Assembly: GCA_013397435.1 (NCBI GenBank)
Contig: VZRG01002039.1
Location: 1 to 64,000 of the forward strand
Direction: 5' to 3'
Origin: Erythrocercus mccallii
Lineage: Eukaryota > Chordata > Aves > Passeriformes > Dicruridae
DNA length: 64,000 nt
Positions 25,101 to 40,100 of this stretch are shown one piece after another. Under the pieces are notes generated by a model. The model was given only the letters and a program-made list of their open reading frames with translations. It had not been told where the DNA came from and made no database searches. Every line of letters begins with the position of its first letter. Position 1 is the stretch's first letter. The position numbers and the translations under genes were made by a program.

Positions 25101-28100
25101 GTAGAATTTAACATGTAGTAGTTACAGATGCCTGGCCTGTACAAGGAGAAAGGCAGAGATCTCCTAAGGACAAGTCCAAAAGCCTGCCTGCTGATGGGGC
25201 AGCAGCCTGGAGCTCTGTTTGCACAGCTCTTTCAGTGGGTTCAGGGAACCAAAACCAGCAAGGGAGTTCAAAAAGCAATGACTTCTTAATTTTTTTCTTG
25301 CTTTATACAATATAGCAGTGGAGTTCTGCTGCTGTTAGCCATGGACAAGACACCTATTTTGTGCAATAAATTGATAGACAAGACCAAATTGTGGTAGATG
25401 TGGAACTATTAAGTTTCTCTAATATTCTGTGCTGAACCTAGAGCCAATAAATAAAAGATGATTGTCTTCACCAAATGGCTCAGAAGTCTTCTGGGACACA
25501 GAAGGTCCAAATGCCTTCTGACACAAGAGGCTTGAGCACCTGTACTGAATGTTTGACAGACAATGGGTAGTAGCAAAGGAAGGAGGAAGAAAAAGCTGTG
25601 CACGGTATTAAGTCATGACCAGAGCTAACTTGCAATCTGCTTCTGAAGCTGAGGTATTTTGCATAAAATTGCAATCTCTCAGGGCCTACCTGGGGCATTC
25701 ACATGGTAAAGCAGGATACAGTGGATTGAACTGGGTTTAAGACAATGTATTTGCAGCATAATTTTAAAATTCACCAATGTTCATGTCCTATTAACTCATA
25801 AGTTCCAGGTGCCACCTATAACTTAAGCAATGAAAAACAATTACTACTTCAAAAGTTCAGGTACTGTAAAACTTCAGAGGCAGTATGTTCTCAAATTAAG
25901 ACACATCAAAAGTTTGAAACACAGATGGGAAAAATATGAATGCAATGCCAAACTAATTGTACTTCTTAGCCAAAAATACACCACTGCTTTTGAAATATTT
26001 TTTAACCTTTTTTTTTTTTTTTTTTAATATCATGGGTACAGTGGCTCTATTTCATTATCACAAAAGCTTGAGAAGAAACATCTGGCAAGAAGAGACTAGA
26101 AATAAGCCAGAAAAACTGTGTGGGTGATATAAGAAAGAATATTTATTGAGAATCTTTTGAACAGAAGAAATACAGCTGGAAGAAATATTCTACAGTTATT
26201 TGCAAAATTACTTGAATTGGTGACGATTTAATACTAGCAAAAGTTAATAATTAAATTAAATTTTCTACAGGAATAACAAGAAAATCTGAAAAAATCCTAA
26301 GTTACTGATCTGAAAAATGCAGAGAAACAGGTTTTACCAGTATGTTTAAAAATAAGTGATGATGGAACTTGCTTTGAAACGTATTTGTGTGAGAAACTAG
26401 CATTTCAATGCTGCTGAAATCTTAGATTCAAGGTGAGAATAATCATAAAAGCACAGCAGACAATTGTTCCAAGAAGGAAATAACCACTCAGATTGCTTCA
26501 GGAGATTCATTGGTCAAACACAAACATTGAAACCTCTGGAACAAACAAGCAACCCACAAGGCATCCTTCAAGGAAACTTTTTTCCTGTCAGTCTGGACTA
26601 ACAGATGGGCCTTCCATCATTCCCCAAGCAGACACAAAGATTGGCTTTGTGAGCACATCGCTGTGTGGAAGTGAGAAGAATTCCAGAAGCAAGGGCTGTC
26701 TGCTGAGAAAGGCCAGGCTCTTCCCAAGGACACCACAAGAAGCCAGGAAATAATCACTGAGGTGCAAAACATGAGCAGAATTAGAACCCATGACACAGGG
26801 AAACACATCTTTAGTTTGGGTAAGCAATGACAGACTATCTAGGAAGGAGTCTGGACAAAGTGTGGGACATATCTCAAATCCACAGGACAAAACTAAACAG
26901 AAAATTATGCTATTTGGGGTGGAAGGGAAGCTGTTTCCTCACCAAGTGTACATTTTAAACTGGACCGGAAAAATATTAATGAAAGGAGGAACAATTTCAA
27001 ACTGGCAGAAATATACTAGATGATCTGTGTGGTTTTCTTCATCTCCACCATTTAAAATATTCAATTATCTCACCCAAGATGTAAAATTAATTCTAACTCT
27101 TCAATCTGGCTTACTGTCACACAGAGATTCTGAACGTCAAACGTATCAAGAAACTAAGAACTTTCCATATTCAGCACCATCATACAAAGGTACTACATTC
27201 TTTCACAGTCACATGAATGGTGCTTTGCAGAACCATCATCCCACGGCCCTCAAAGCCTGTGCACTTGATCAAAACCTACCACTGCCAGCAGTCACATTTG
27301 GGCACATGGAAAAACCTCTGCTATGCAACAAGGCACTTGGAACACCCCATGCCATTTACAAAACACATTTCAGTCAAAATGACTGTGCAATACTCTCCTG
27401 GAGTTAAATTCAATGATCCTAGTACAAATTATGTGAGCAAAAAAACCTGCTCAAAATTATTTCAATGAAAATTATAGCCACAGTATGCTCATATGTCAGC
27501 CTTGTTTAAAAAGCTTGCACAGAAAGATAACCATAGAACATTACAACTATATGTATTTAAGACAGCAATCGACCAAAATTGTTTTTATAAAAATTATTAA
27601 AAATAAATCAACATTTTTCCAAATGCTTGTACAAAACAATCAGGTTTTGAAACTCACGTGTTGTACAAGGCTTTTTAATGCATGAAAAAAATACAACAGG
27701 CAGGAAACCCCTCCAGATTACTTAGAGCCTTCAAGCCTGCAGTTCAACATTCATTACAACATGCTTCAGCTACGTATTTTACCTTTATCTCAGCTTAAAG
27801 CAATCCAACCCTATTTTTAAACTATATTATGAACACAGTCAAAATGTTTCTGACATTAAGAGAGGCACCAACAGACCCAGCCACAGCCCCAGTGCTGTTC
27901 CAGCCAGTGTCCTCTGCCCCTCCCTTTGGTGACACAGGTAGGTGGCTGTGCAGGATGCGACAGGGCAAACACAGTGACCTAGTCTGCTTTGCAGTTTCTT
28001 TTATGAATGTTTGCATTTGATATCTTTCTTTGTCTCGTATCAGTTCGGGGTTTTTATGTTTCTGTCACATAAATATTATTTCATTATTTTGTGCTGAGTC

Positions 28101-31100
28101 TCCAGGACCTTGATTTCCTTTCACTCAAGGCAAATCTATGTGATTTACAGATTTAAGCTAGTGACTCCACTCACTTTTTCAAAGCTTTATCATATCAGTG
28201 ATTCAGTCATTTACTAAGACAGCCAAAACTTGCTTTAGTCTCTAAAAGACAATTCAGAAGAAATGTTTATTTACCCTCAAGTACATGACCTTGAATTTCT
28301 TGCTGTTAAACCCATTCAATTTGTATCATACTCACCACCTAAAAGATTTTTCAGAACAGAAAAGTTTACTAAGCCCAAGGCATATAACATTGAATTTTAC
28401 TTGAAAATTCTTCTGGTTTTTACTCTACAGGTCATTAGAACCCTTCTCACACAGTATTTTCTCCATTGTATAATCACTTTTCACCAGCTCTGCCTTATTC
28501 TATTTGGTCTTACCTTTTGTGTCCCATTTACACAAAATGATGCTTGACAAGAAACAGTGCCAATTTCATACACTTAATCAAGGGATAAATGTGTATATTT
28601 TGCCTTTTTCCTTTCCCCCTCCTCTTTCTGCACCACTCCACCCTCTCCTGTCTTTCAGACTACAGAACACCTTTCTGCATACTAGAAGCTGCCTTATTTC
28701 TAGACCATTCTCCTGCAACTGGCCTCCCCTGTGGCTTTTCTCTTCAATCTCAAGAGAAGTAAATTTTCTATTTTGAGAAAACACTTCCTACCCTTGCTCT
28801 ATTCATATTTTAGAATACTTTCTCTTCAATTAGCAGTCTGTCTTCTAGGGTTTGTTTAGTGACTCTGACTAGCTGCAGATCTTGACTCATCAGTACAGCT
28901 TCTTTTCAACTCTTCTCTGTACTTTCTCATTATCTCTACTCCTCAGATAGTCTCTTCCCAAAAGCGCTATTAAAAAAAAACCCAACCAAAACATACTGTA
29001 TTTTTTCTAAAATGGAGACAGTGAATCAAGATCCAAGAATCATCCCTGGAAAACAAAAAGGCAATTTTAAAAAGCAAACAAGAAATCCAGAAGCAAGTAT
29101 TCTTCATCCAAAGTTGTAGTTAATCTGTAACACACTTTGCCTCTGAAAAGTCAATGCAGTGGTAGAGAGTTTTGAGCTTAGGAAGCCACTGGGCACACTC
29201 ATGGAAGGAAATAAAACCATTGGCTGCTGAATGCAAAGAAGAACATCACCTCTGTGCAAGCATTTAAGCTACAGGTAATAAGTTGTAACATACACGGACT
29301 ATGCTCATCCTCTGCTTTCTGGTCTTAAACTTTTCCTGCTCATTTGATATTACTCAGAAGTAGTTAGACTGTCTAAGAAGTAAAACCCGTGGGTAAGCCT
29401 GCTTTCAGTCTGACTTCATGTGCCTGCTGTGATGCAATCATCAAAGACAAGGTATATCATCTGCATCTTCTATGTCCTACCACTCTGTTCCCCCTTTTAA
29501 CCTCTTGGGCCTCTGCAAGGGCTCTCTCACTATTAATTACTATATTCTCCCCATATTTTGCAGTCTTTGTAAAAAGAAAAAAACCCACTTGATGAAAATC
29601 CAGCTTCCCCCACCATCTCCTGAAAACCATCCTAATATCTCAAAAGCATTTGTACAGATTAGCCTTGCCCACAAATTGCTACAGTAACATCACTTTTTAA
29701 AAGCAGTTCAATAATTTATTCATTTGGGAACTATTGTTAAAGGAATCTTTCAAAGTGTTAATGAATTTGCTTTCTCTTCATTATTTTTACTCAATATAGA
29801 AATTAAGAAAAAGCTCCCTTTTTTTTCTCTCCTCGCACATTTACTTTAACATTAATCAACTTGCCTAATAAGAAAGAAAATAAAAGGCAGTTCACAACAC
29901 TCTTTGCCTTGCTCTGCTCATCAGCTTTAAAAAGAAGTATAGAAACACTGCAGTGATGCATGGATAAATCAGTATTTCTGAGTCAGTTCCCTCACTTTGA
30001 GGATCAATTCAAGTACTTCATAAAGGCATGAAAGACAAATTAGAAATTTGCTTAATGTGGTTTTTTCTGAAAGGATCAAATTATTTTCTGTACCTGAGAA
30101 TCATTTGGAAATATTTTCAGAATTTTGTTAAGACCCCTAGAAGTGATGATAAAAGTTAATTTTGATACTCAAACCCAAGATTTGAAAGCATCTAGAATCT
30201 GTTGAAGATGTGTACATCTAATTTATTCCACAACAACTAGGAAACACATAACTCCCAAGCAGAAGGACTACAGATACAAGTTACAGACAGCTAATTCAAA
30301 AGTAATCCCCTTCCTAGTTCATACTTCCAAAATCTGAGAAACCGAAGATGCTAACAGATGGTCAAAGGAACACTTGGGGAATGACGTTTACAGTTAATTT
30401 GATTACTTAAGTCAGGTAGCTTCACAAAGTGGACACCAGACAAAGGCTGGCTATTTTTCAAGGCACAGGCAATAGCCAGCAGAAGTATCCTTCTGCCATC
30501 CCTTCATTCGTTTTTGCATCAGAAGTCTCAGGTTCCAGGCAGGTTTTTTACAAGCTAAGGAAAGCAAGACAAAGACTGTTTTCCAGAAGCAAACCTTTCT
30601 GCAACTGACCAAGTGTATAACTTTAATTCCTCAAATCTAGAAAATTTCGCCTTCCCGCCCCCACTTCATTTATTACATCTGTCCCACAATGGCAACACTT
30701 CTAGATACTGCAAGTCAAGTTCTATTAAGAACAGGAAAATAGTAACATTAGAAATACTACCCAGTACCTGTGATACTGATAGGACTTGATATATTTACAG
30801 AAGGTCCCTAAATTTTTAATGCTATTTCAGTAAATTATAGAAATGTGTACACAGAGCTACCAGCCTTTTACTGGTGTATGAAGAAGTTCTGTTTGTAAAT
30901 ACAATTTAGCATTAAAAAATAATTCAAGCAATGTCATGAGGATAAAAATCAGGCTTTTGTACTTGGCAAGAGCAGAAATAGTGAAATTAAAAGAGATTGC
31001 TCAGAATCAGATGTTTGGGCGTTATCTCCTTGCTTTCTCCAAGAAAAAAAGATATTCAATATGTCTTAACTACAGTATATTTTTGGATGATTATGATAAT

Positions 31101-34100
31101 TGTTTAAAGAGTATTGATCCAAATATTATATCAAGAAACAAAATATTAAGAATTCTTTCATTAAAATAACCACTCCAGGAATATTTGACCCAAATACTTC
31201 TGAAATACAGATCTCAGGCATTTCAACCACAAGAATAGAAAAACGGTAGAATACACTGTAGTCCCAAATGGAAGTCTGCTCTGAAAAAAACAACTTAAAA
31301 AAACATTGATTTTAAATCTTGAGACTGTTAAAACAGATCTTTAAGAGACACTCCACAATAGCATGCTGCTTCTCAACTACTCACAAGATGCACTGCAGAA
31401 GACTGCAATCAACTCCATATTCACTGCGACCGGATCAACTTTGCAAATTGTAGTGGTTTTATAATAAGAATAAATAGTAACAAAAACAAAAACAGAAACA
31501 ACTTGTATCAATTGCTTAAGTGTGTAAGCACAACATATTGGTACAAAGCAAAGATCCTCCCTGGCCCAATCTGCTGCCTCTTGAAAGTACCAGCAAAGGA
31601 TGCTTAGGGAAGTGTGTAATAAACCTGCAAGGAAGAAAAATTTCCTGACATACTGGATCCTAGTGTTCTTAACTTCAGAGACTTCAGTAATTAGGTATAA
31701 AATTGTTCACACATAGGGATCTGACCTGTTGAAACATGACATTTCATGCTTCTCTTATACTGTCAAACCAGAGCTAAAAATGATTGCTGATTTGTGACAT
31801 TAATGCATTCATCAACACATTGGAGGAGAAATTTATTATAAGGCTGCATATCAAGAGATTAGAAATAACAAAACTGCCTAGCTCTCAGCAATATATGGCA
31901 GTTATACTAGGTTTTATGCCATCCAACAGAGGAAAAGAAAAAATCCCAAACACCTGATTTACTTTCATATAAGACAGTAATTAGAATTTGATTTGGTAAG
32001 GGATGTTGGAGCATAGATAAACCAAGAGCTACAAAGTTCTTGTACAACAGCAACTGAGAGGAACAGTTACACTTCTGTTTGGAACACTTCCCTAACAAAA
32101 TCAGGACATTTAAGTTTAACATATTCCTGTTCCTTTGCTTACAGGTACCCTTAAGGAGAAGAGACTAAACACCAAGGATGAATGTAAGTTTCAGTTCCAG
32201 GTTGGTCAACTGTCACCACCCAGCACAAGGGAAGAGAGGACTCCTGAAAGTCACTCTGTGCTGGTAGGAAATGGGTATATCTGGAATCTTCCCTCTCTAA
32301 GCTTGCCAGGAAATCAAACAGCCTCATTGAGAATATTCTACTCATCAGTAAATCTATGGCATTTGGTTCCCACCAGAAGGGAGGGAAAGACCAGCATGAA
32401 GACTGTCACTCAAGAAGCCCTCTAGATGCTTGAAAACAAATAAAACAAGCCCTATTGTAATAGCATAAGGTGATGATTGTAATCTACACTAAGAAGTGTT
32501 GTTTTCATTAAAGAAATGTGTAAGTTTAGATATGCTACAATAGAGGCTATAAATTCATAACATCCATTTCTAGAGAAAGCTTTCAGCCAACCATGAACTG
32601 ACAAGTCGTAAAATATTAAAAATCTAGGTTCAATGACCCATTAAATATGTTAGATGCAACTTCAAAAGATATCTATAAATATCTTTATATCCCTTTCATA
32701 GATCTACAAAGTGCTCAAAACTTTGGTCAAAAGTTTTCCATCTTTTATTCAGTTATACTTGGTTTTATCAGATAAAGAGCATGAAATATCACCACATGAA
32801 TCAAAAAACTGTGTTCTTCTAACACAACACTTGTTTTTAATGCAGTTTCCATCACCCTTTAATGTAATGGTGAAATTCTGCTAGTTATGCCATGTAGCAC
32901 TTAGTTTTTCTAACCTTGGAAAAACAGCTTCTGACACTCCTGTCTGACAAGCACGTGTGTTAAGTAAAAAGTCAACCAAGGCAACTAGTGAACTAGTGAA
33001 CCAGTGGCTGCCACACCCATCAACAAGGCTGGTCAATGGATTAGACAAAGGATATGTGGGAAAGGGAATAACTGCTAAAGGGAAACATTTCTTATGTTTG
33101 CATAAGTATGCAGCCAGTCAATATTTCTTCCGCCTTTATAGCTTTCAAGGAAAATTCTATTTAGATAGACAGAAACAAAGACAACCACTCCAAAGAGTCC
33201 TAAAAACATCTTGCTATATATACAATTTTTAAAATTTGTAGTTAGCAAACATTGACTATGCTGCTCCTACATAACTGCAAATCATTTATGGGGCAGAGTC
33301 TAAAGTAGTGACATGCTGCACAAGGCAATTTCCATGTCATTCAGGAGTGGAGTTGGGAAGGCATGTGGTGACATCACCTGTGGCTACAGTAACTTCTGGG
33401 GCAAAACACTCCAAGGACCTGGGCAGGGGCTTCCCAGAGTCAGTGAAACCCAAGAGAGAGCAGAGAGATCCAGCAGGACCTGGCAGCTCTTGTGAGGGAG
33501 GCTGACCTGGGGAGCCATGTCACCAGAGCACTTGAGGGAAACTGAAGAGCTCTGGAGAGCACGAGTGACCAGGAGCACAGTGCAAAGGGTGGACAAACAG
33601 GACAGATAAGGTGTGGCATGGCAGGAGATGGCAGGACAGCTTGTACAGCATTTCCTGTAGGCAGAATGTGTAGGAGAGTGCAGCCATCTTCCTGGCTGCT
33701 GATTCTCAGTGGGGACCTTTTCACTCTCCACAACTGCCAGAAAGGAGTTTGAAGCCATGTGGGGATTGGCCTCTTCCCCCAGGCAGCTAGGGAGAGGACA
33801 AGAGGAAATGGCCTCACATTGCACCAGTGGGGAGGTTCAGGTGGACATCAATTTCTTCACTGAAAGGTGGTCAGCCATTGGCACAGGCTGGCCAGGGAGG
33901 TGTTTGAGTCACCATTCCTGGAAGTGTTCAAGAAATGACTGGACATGGCACTTAGTGCTACAGTTTAGTTGTCGTGGTGTTCAAAGCTTGGACTTGATGA
34001 GCTTGGAGGTCTCTTCCAAGTTTAATGATTCTACGGTTTGAAAAGCGTAAAAGAACATCCACAAGGTATCCTTTATGTTAGTTTCAGTAGGTATGTTTTA

Positions 34101-37100
34101 TGTAGTATTTATGTATGTTAGTTTCAGTGGAATACAGTGTAGTCAAGGAACAATTTGTCATGTTTCCATAACTAATAAACTTATTTCTTTCTGCAGTTGA
34201 TAGTTGTGATAGCCACTGTATTTTGTGAATTGTCATTGTGCCAAGACTTTTCAATAATATTCAGTAATTATAAATCTTGATGTTTTGAATATTAAAATTA
34301 AATCACTTTAAAATGGCTTAATACCCCAAAAGTACTATACTGATCACCAAACTGAAAAACCCATAGAGATCAATAGAAAGGTGTGAAAAAACAGGATAGA
34401 ATCAAGCAAGCAATGAAGTCTTTTGATCTCAACAGACTAAAAAGCCACCTCATACTAAAATGTCTACTGTGGTGAGAAAATACAGGAGAAAAACAAAACT
34501 GAACAAAGAGAAGCAGTTATGATTGGCAAAGACACTATTGGGTTCTGATGAAAAGCTACTTGTCATTCCAATCAACTGTTCATATCTGAATATTTTCCCA
34601 CCTCTTGGAAGTCTTTCACATAAGCTTTACATAATGGGCAAGCAGCTCCCATGATTATCTTCCGGAATCCCTTCAGTAAGCAGAAACAGAAGTATTGCTC
34701 AAGGATATTTTAAAATGTCCATTGCAGATTCTGCATTGTACCCAGTATAACGTTAAAAAACTGCTCTGTCAAAGAACCAGCTGGTCAGGAAGTGGGGTTA
34801 TCAGTCTGCTATTCCTCAGTAAGAGAAGCACAAGCAGCAGAGACCAAAATATTCTGTAGAGTATGCTCTGGTTCTAAACACTCACCGTGGGCACTTGCCC
34901 CTCTGCCACTGGAGACTCAGACCCGCTTTTTAAGAAGCTCTCAACACATCTTGCCCAAGGTGACACAGTAAGTCAGGCAAGGTGTCCCTGCCAGGAGCTG
35001 GTTATTGGATCAGGACATAGAGACCATGCCCCTGAGCTACGGGCAGCCTGCATCTGTCTGATGGCTGACTTCAATTTTACAACCAGATCTTGCAGTCCTG
35101 CAGAAGCACTATGTACTCTTAAAAGCTGACTAATTTTATCTGGAAAGTGCATCAAAACTTTATCACCTCAAGAAAATTTTAAGACTCGTTTCTGCATTTA
35201 AAAATACAGAAAAGGAAATGGTTCCATACAAGGACTTTTCTGACTCTAAAACTGTTCTCATTTATTTTATAAGAGAGAAATTGTGCAATATAAATGTTAC
35301 CATGGTAACAACTCACTTTATTGAACAAGAGAGAAAATAATTATCCCAAACCTGCATATCATGCAAGCACATGCAGTAAATTTAGTACTGCCCTTTTCTC
35401 CCCTCACTATTTTTCTTCTTGCAAAGAGAAATAGATTTTGAATTTATACCTTATAGCAAGCCAGGCATCATTTTGCCTATCCCTCCCACTTCTTTGTATA
35501 TTTTACACCTCTTGAGTGCATGATGTGAAGGACCCAGTTACTCAGAAAAAGAAAAAGGGATTAATGAATCAGAAATGTTCTTCCCCCTCCTGTGTGAAGT
35601 ACAGAAGACTCCTATGTAAATGCTTCACGCATTTAAAAAAAATGAAGCCCTAAGGCAAGCACAGCACATGCTTAGTATTCACTCAGTATACTTAAACAGG
35701 AACCCTTAGTTTATAGAAAACCAAAAGTTATTCCTCTCCAAACATAAATTAAACCCGATTTTACTGTTCTGTCCAAATATTTCTTGTGATATTGTATTTG
35801 TAAACATATATTTATATTTTATATACAAGGGACAGCAATATTTTCAGAAGAACTGCATGGATTTAGCCATACAAATCCAATTAATCTCAATAGAACTTGT
35901 ATGGTTAAATCCCTGTGCCCAGCTTTGACATTTTAGAAACTGTGGGGGAGGTTTTTCAAGGACTGAATATGTATTATACAAAACTTAGTTTTCCCAGAAA
36001 TAAAACACCATGTAGATACTTAGAGATATCAACAAACGTGATTCTGTCAAGAAAATCACATTCTTAGAAAAGTAGGCAAGGATTTCCACAAAACTCTGAT
36101 TATACAAAAACTAACAGTATTATCCTGCAGCCTATGAGATAAAACTAATCACATGTATATTAGTTGGATAAATTGTTCTTATTTTACCTCCAGTTTTGAT
36201 CTTTTTACTTCATTTGCAGTGCATCTGCCTCTCTCATATGAAATGTTAAAGAATGAATTTAATCTAGTGTTCACAGTTGGAGGATGCGTTTGGGATGCAT
36301 AAAATTCATGTTTTTAAAAGATCACTTTAAACTAGTGACTTAGAAGTGCTGTTTAGAAAGATAATCTTGTCACCACTTTCCTCGCTTTTTTTTGTTTTAT
36401 TTACAGTCCTAAACAACTTAGAGAGTTTAAGTGTAGAAACAAAACTACACTCAAACAATTTCAGCAATGAAGAGTGCAGCTTATTTTGGCTCTTAGAACG
36501 TATCTTCAGGTACCAGAAACAATTTATGTGTATGCACATTAATGCACACACACAATACAGGCTGTGCAAAATCTTAAGTCTCTAAGTTGTCTTCTTCATG
36601 GAACTGGAACTCTCCAAATCATGCAAATACAACTTAACTTGGTAGAGAACTGTTTCTGAAACATAGTCTGCAATGGCACATTCTTCATAAATACACACAC
36701 ATCTATTCTACTGAGTATATTTAATATCTCCCCATGAAGCTCTAACATAAAAATATANNNNNNNNNNNNNNNNNNNNNNNNNNNNNNNNNNNNNNNNNNN
36801 NNNNAAACTTACAATTCCATATAAAGAAGACTGCTCTTCAGTGCCTTCTCCCTTCCTCTAAAGCCCTCAACAACCAGTACCAAGATTTAAGTTTCTAAAC
36901 CAAATACTACTAGAGATATGTTTCCCATAGAGCAGCTGAACAGTGAAATCCCAAGAGTCTTACAACTGCAGAAGTGACACAAATAATGTCTCCTTTAACA
37001 ATAATTAATATTTTGCATTTGCCAATAGTTTTTTTATGGAAACCCTCTTTTCCCAGTTCAAGTATAAATCATACAGATGGAGTGCAGACATTTTTGTTTG

Positions 37101-40100
37101 TTTTTGTTAAAGAAGAAAAAGTGACTATTTTTGAATTAGCTGGACATATATTTAACAAGCCACTAAATGATTAGGACAAATTCACCCAATATAAGCCATC
37201 ATGCTGCTGTTTATTCTTCCTGTATATATGAACTGGTTAGCTAGTTGCTCACAGGAAGCCTTAGCCTACACGTTAGCTGAAAAGTTTTATTTAAAGCTTG
37301 TTGTATTTCAAATTAATAATGATCATTGCAGTACTGTATCCTCAAATCACATTTTTTGCCTGAAGTGCATGATGAAGTTACTACTTCATGAAAAACTAAA
37401 GCCATTAAAAACAGAAACATTGCTAAATGCTTCTGCTAAACATTGCTAAAGTAATGTTTTTCTGCAATGGTGTGTTCTGAAAGCCTTATGACTGGACTTG
37501 AAACAAGTTCATAAAACCAACAGCATGTTACAAAAATATATATATTATCAATTGAGACAGTATCTGACATAACAGACTAGACTTCTCTGGTTAGAAGCCC
37601 TCCTCAGAATCCTTGAATCTTGTTTTATTAAAAAGCTGTGTATTTTGGTGTACAAAAGTTCAGTATTTTAAAAATGCTTAGCTTAATTAAACATGATAAA
37701 ATCTTTAATCTTTAATAGACTAAAACATGAAATTTCTTTGTGAGAAAGACTTCTGTTCATAAGCCCTTCCCAATGCAAAAATCTCAAACACCCTCAGTTC
37801 ATGTCCCTTACAACCTCAGCTTTTCCATCCCCCTCACAACTCAAAATCACAAAATGGTTGAGGTGGCAGGGACCTCTGGAGGTCATCGGGTCCAACCTCT
37901 TGCTCAAGCAGGGCCATCTCAACCAGGCTGCCCAGAACCAGATAGCTCTTCAGTCCCTCTGGGGATGGAGATTCCACCACCATTCCAGTCAACCTGTGCC
38001 AGCACTCAAGTTACCCTCACAGTAGGAAAGCATTTCCTGTGTTTCAGTTTGTGCCTATTGCCTTGGAGTAGAGCAGCAACTCCTTGCTGTGGCTCATTAT
38101 ATCCCCTTATCCTCTGCATGCCTCCTGCTCCTCCAGCTTCCCCACTTCTCAGCCTAAAATGCTCCACACTCCTGTGCCTGGGTCTTGGTTAGGTCCTAAG
38201 GATCATCACATTCAAACATATTGAGCACTTGGGTGGGGCAGCCTTAACAGAACTCTCCTCAACTATTCCTGCTGCATCTTCCTGCTCCAGACAAAACAAC
38301 GTTTGCATGTGGAGAAATGTGTAACTCAGAAACCAAACACCGACATGTTTATCCTTATGACAAGTGGGTTTCCTGGTGGGATATTTTTTGCATTTGTCTT
38401 GTTTCTTGAGATATAACCCAAATCCTTCTCTAAAAGAAACTAGAAAATCCAGAAAATTTAAACAATCATGAGATTTCCATGCTGCCTCCTCTGACCAAAC
38501 CATCTTGGTGGTCTTTAATAACAGTAGCTCATTAAAGAAATTATGGATGAAATACAGTCAGTAGCCATAAACATGTTCAGGACCACCCCCTTCACAAACT
38601 GTTTAACATTAGTTCAGAAATGTAATTTCCATTCAGTTGACTAATAGAATGATATGTTACTGTAAGAACTTTCAGAGGTTATTTTTCATCATCATTATCT
38701 AGGCTCAGAATTCAACTTTTAGTTTCCAAATGCTTCTTCTCTTCCAAGTGACAAGACTCTCAAACTCCTGCCTGAGTGCAAGGCACAAAAAATTGTGTCC
38801 CCCTGCTTTTAGGCTGGCTCATCACCAGCCAGTGCCTGAGTTACAGTTCCCAGTGGCAGAATGCAGCCTATTCAAAACAGCATGATTAATTTAGCTAAAA
38901 AGAAAACCACAAGCAGAGAGAAATGGATTAAATAACAACAAAACCCTACATACATATGGGCTTATCTGAGACTTGCCTTGTTAACATTCCCCTTTTTTCA
39001 GCCAGAGGGTTGCTGGTACTGCCCAACTGCAACTGCTGCCTCTGACACTATAACCTGAATCCTTCCCCCTCTCCAATACACCCCAAGGCTGAATTCAGGT
39101 ATTGTTCCTCCTGTTACAAAGCAACTGAAAGAAAGCCACTGCCAGGTTCCCAGAAAGCTGAGGAAAAGCTTAACTGCATTTAACCCTTTGGGCTCCCTGG
39201 AACCAGCCACATGACATCCTCTGGTGCTAGGGACCCACACAGAACCCGCAGCTCCCATGTTCTCTGTGGCCATTAAAAGCTGCTCTTGAGAATGCCACAG
39301 ATGACACAGGCAAAATAGCAGGAAAATGGTGCTACAAAATCAAAGAGTTTCACTTTCTTCAGTTTGATCAGGTGTTACATTCTCCTGTAAAGATCTAATG
39401 GGAGGATCTGAAATGTAAAAATGATATTAACAGCTATTCACTTTCTATTTTTTCCTCCAGCAAATAAATGTATTCAACTTTACAAATTTGTTCCCTGGGT
39501 TCTCTGTGAGTGTTGAATCCAATAAGGTAATGAACTGATGAGAAGGCTTCTGTGCCCAAAAATACACTAGCAATTAATTTATATGACAATTATTCACAAT
39601 AAATGCACACTGTCATGTTTCTTGTGCCCTGAATGGGAAGTGAAGGTATCAATATATATGTAATGTTTATGGATGTCCAAAGTACCACAGCTGAAATTTG
39701 ATATTTATAATCAACAAAGAAAAAACTGGAACAATGAGGGAAAAACATCTCAAACGCTGATGAAAGTGATTGGCAAATATTATTTACCCAAGAGGTTAGA
39801 CATATATTTGAAAGAAAAAGATGACCTACACTGGATCCACTAAATACCATATATAAACAAAGATTCCAGCAACACATATGAAATTATCACTGAAGTCAGC
39901 TACTCAGTAAAGAAGCAGCCCAGATATCAAGATTTATCACAGCTGTTTTTTATCCAAATTATTTAGTCTGACACCTTAAATTCAACAAAGAACTAAAGAA
40001 TTTCAGAAAAATATGGCCTTTTTCAATACAAATGGATACTCAAAGGTTTGCTTGTCTTCAACATTTTAAGACTAAGTTTTATTATATGTATAATAAATAT

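Noticed and set aside
30094..30807. Two short in-phase exon-like segments on the minus strand (30768-30807 and 30094-30136)
   Set aside because: At 40 and 43 nt, an open frame in at least one of three phases is expected most of the time, and the first acceptor is weak.
33384..33824. Overlapping 146- and 125-codon frames on the minus strand
   Set aside because: They span the G/C-rich repeat-like block and the 5' part of a CR1 copy; no splice support and no familiar protein.
36813..36857. 45-nt exon-like segment with a gtaagt donor right beside the N gap
   Set aside because: Too short to be significant, and two of three frames are open. It could be revisited if the gap is closed.
37740..38192. 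150-codon open frame on the plus strand
   Set aside because: Most of it lies antisense within the CR1 copy at 37843-38185; repeat-derived.
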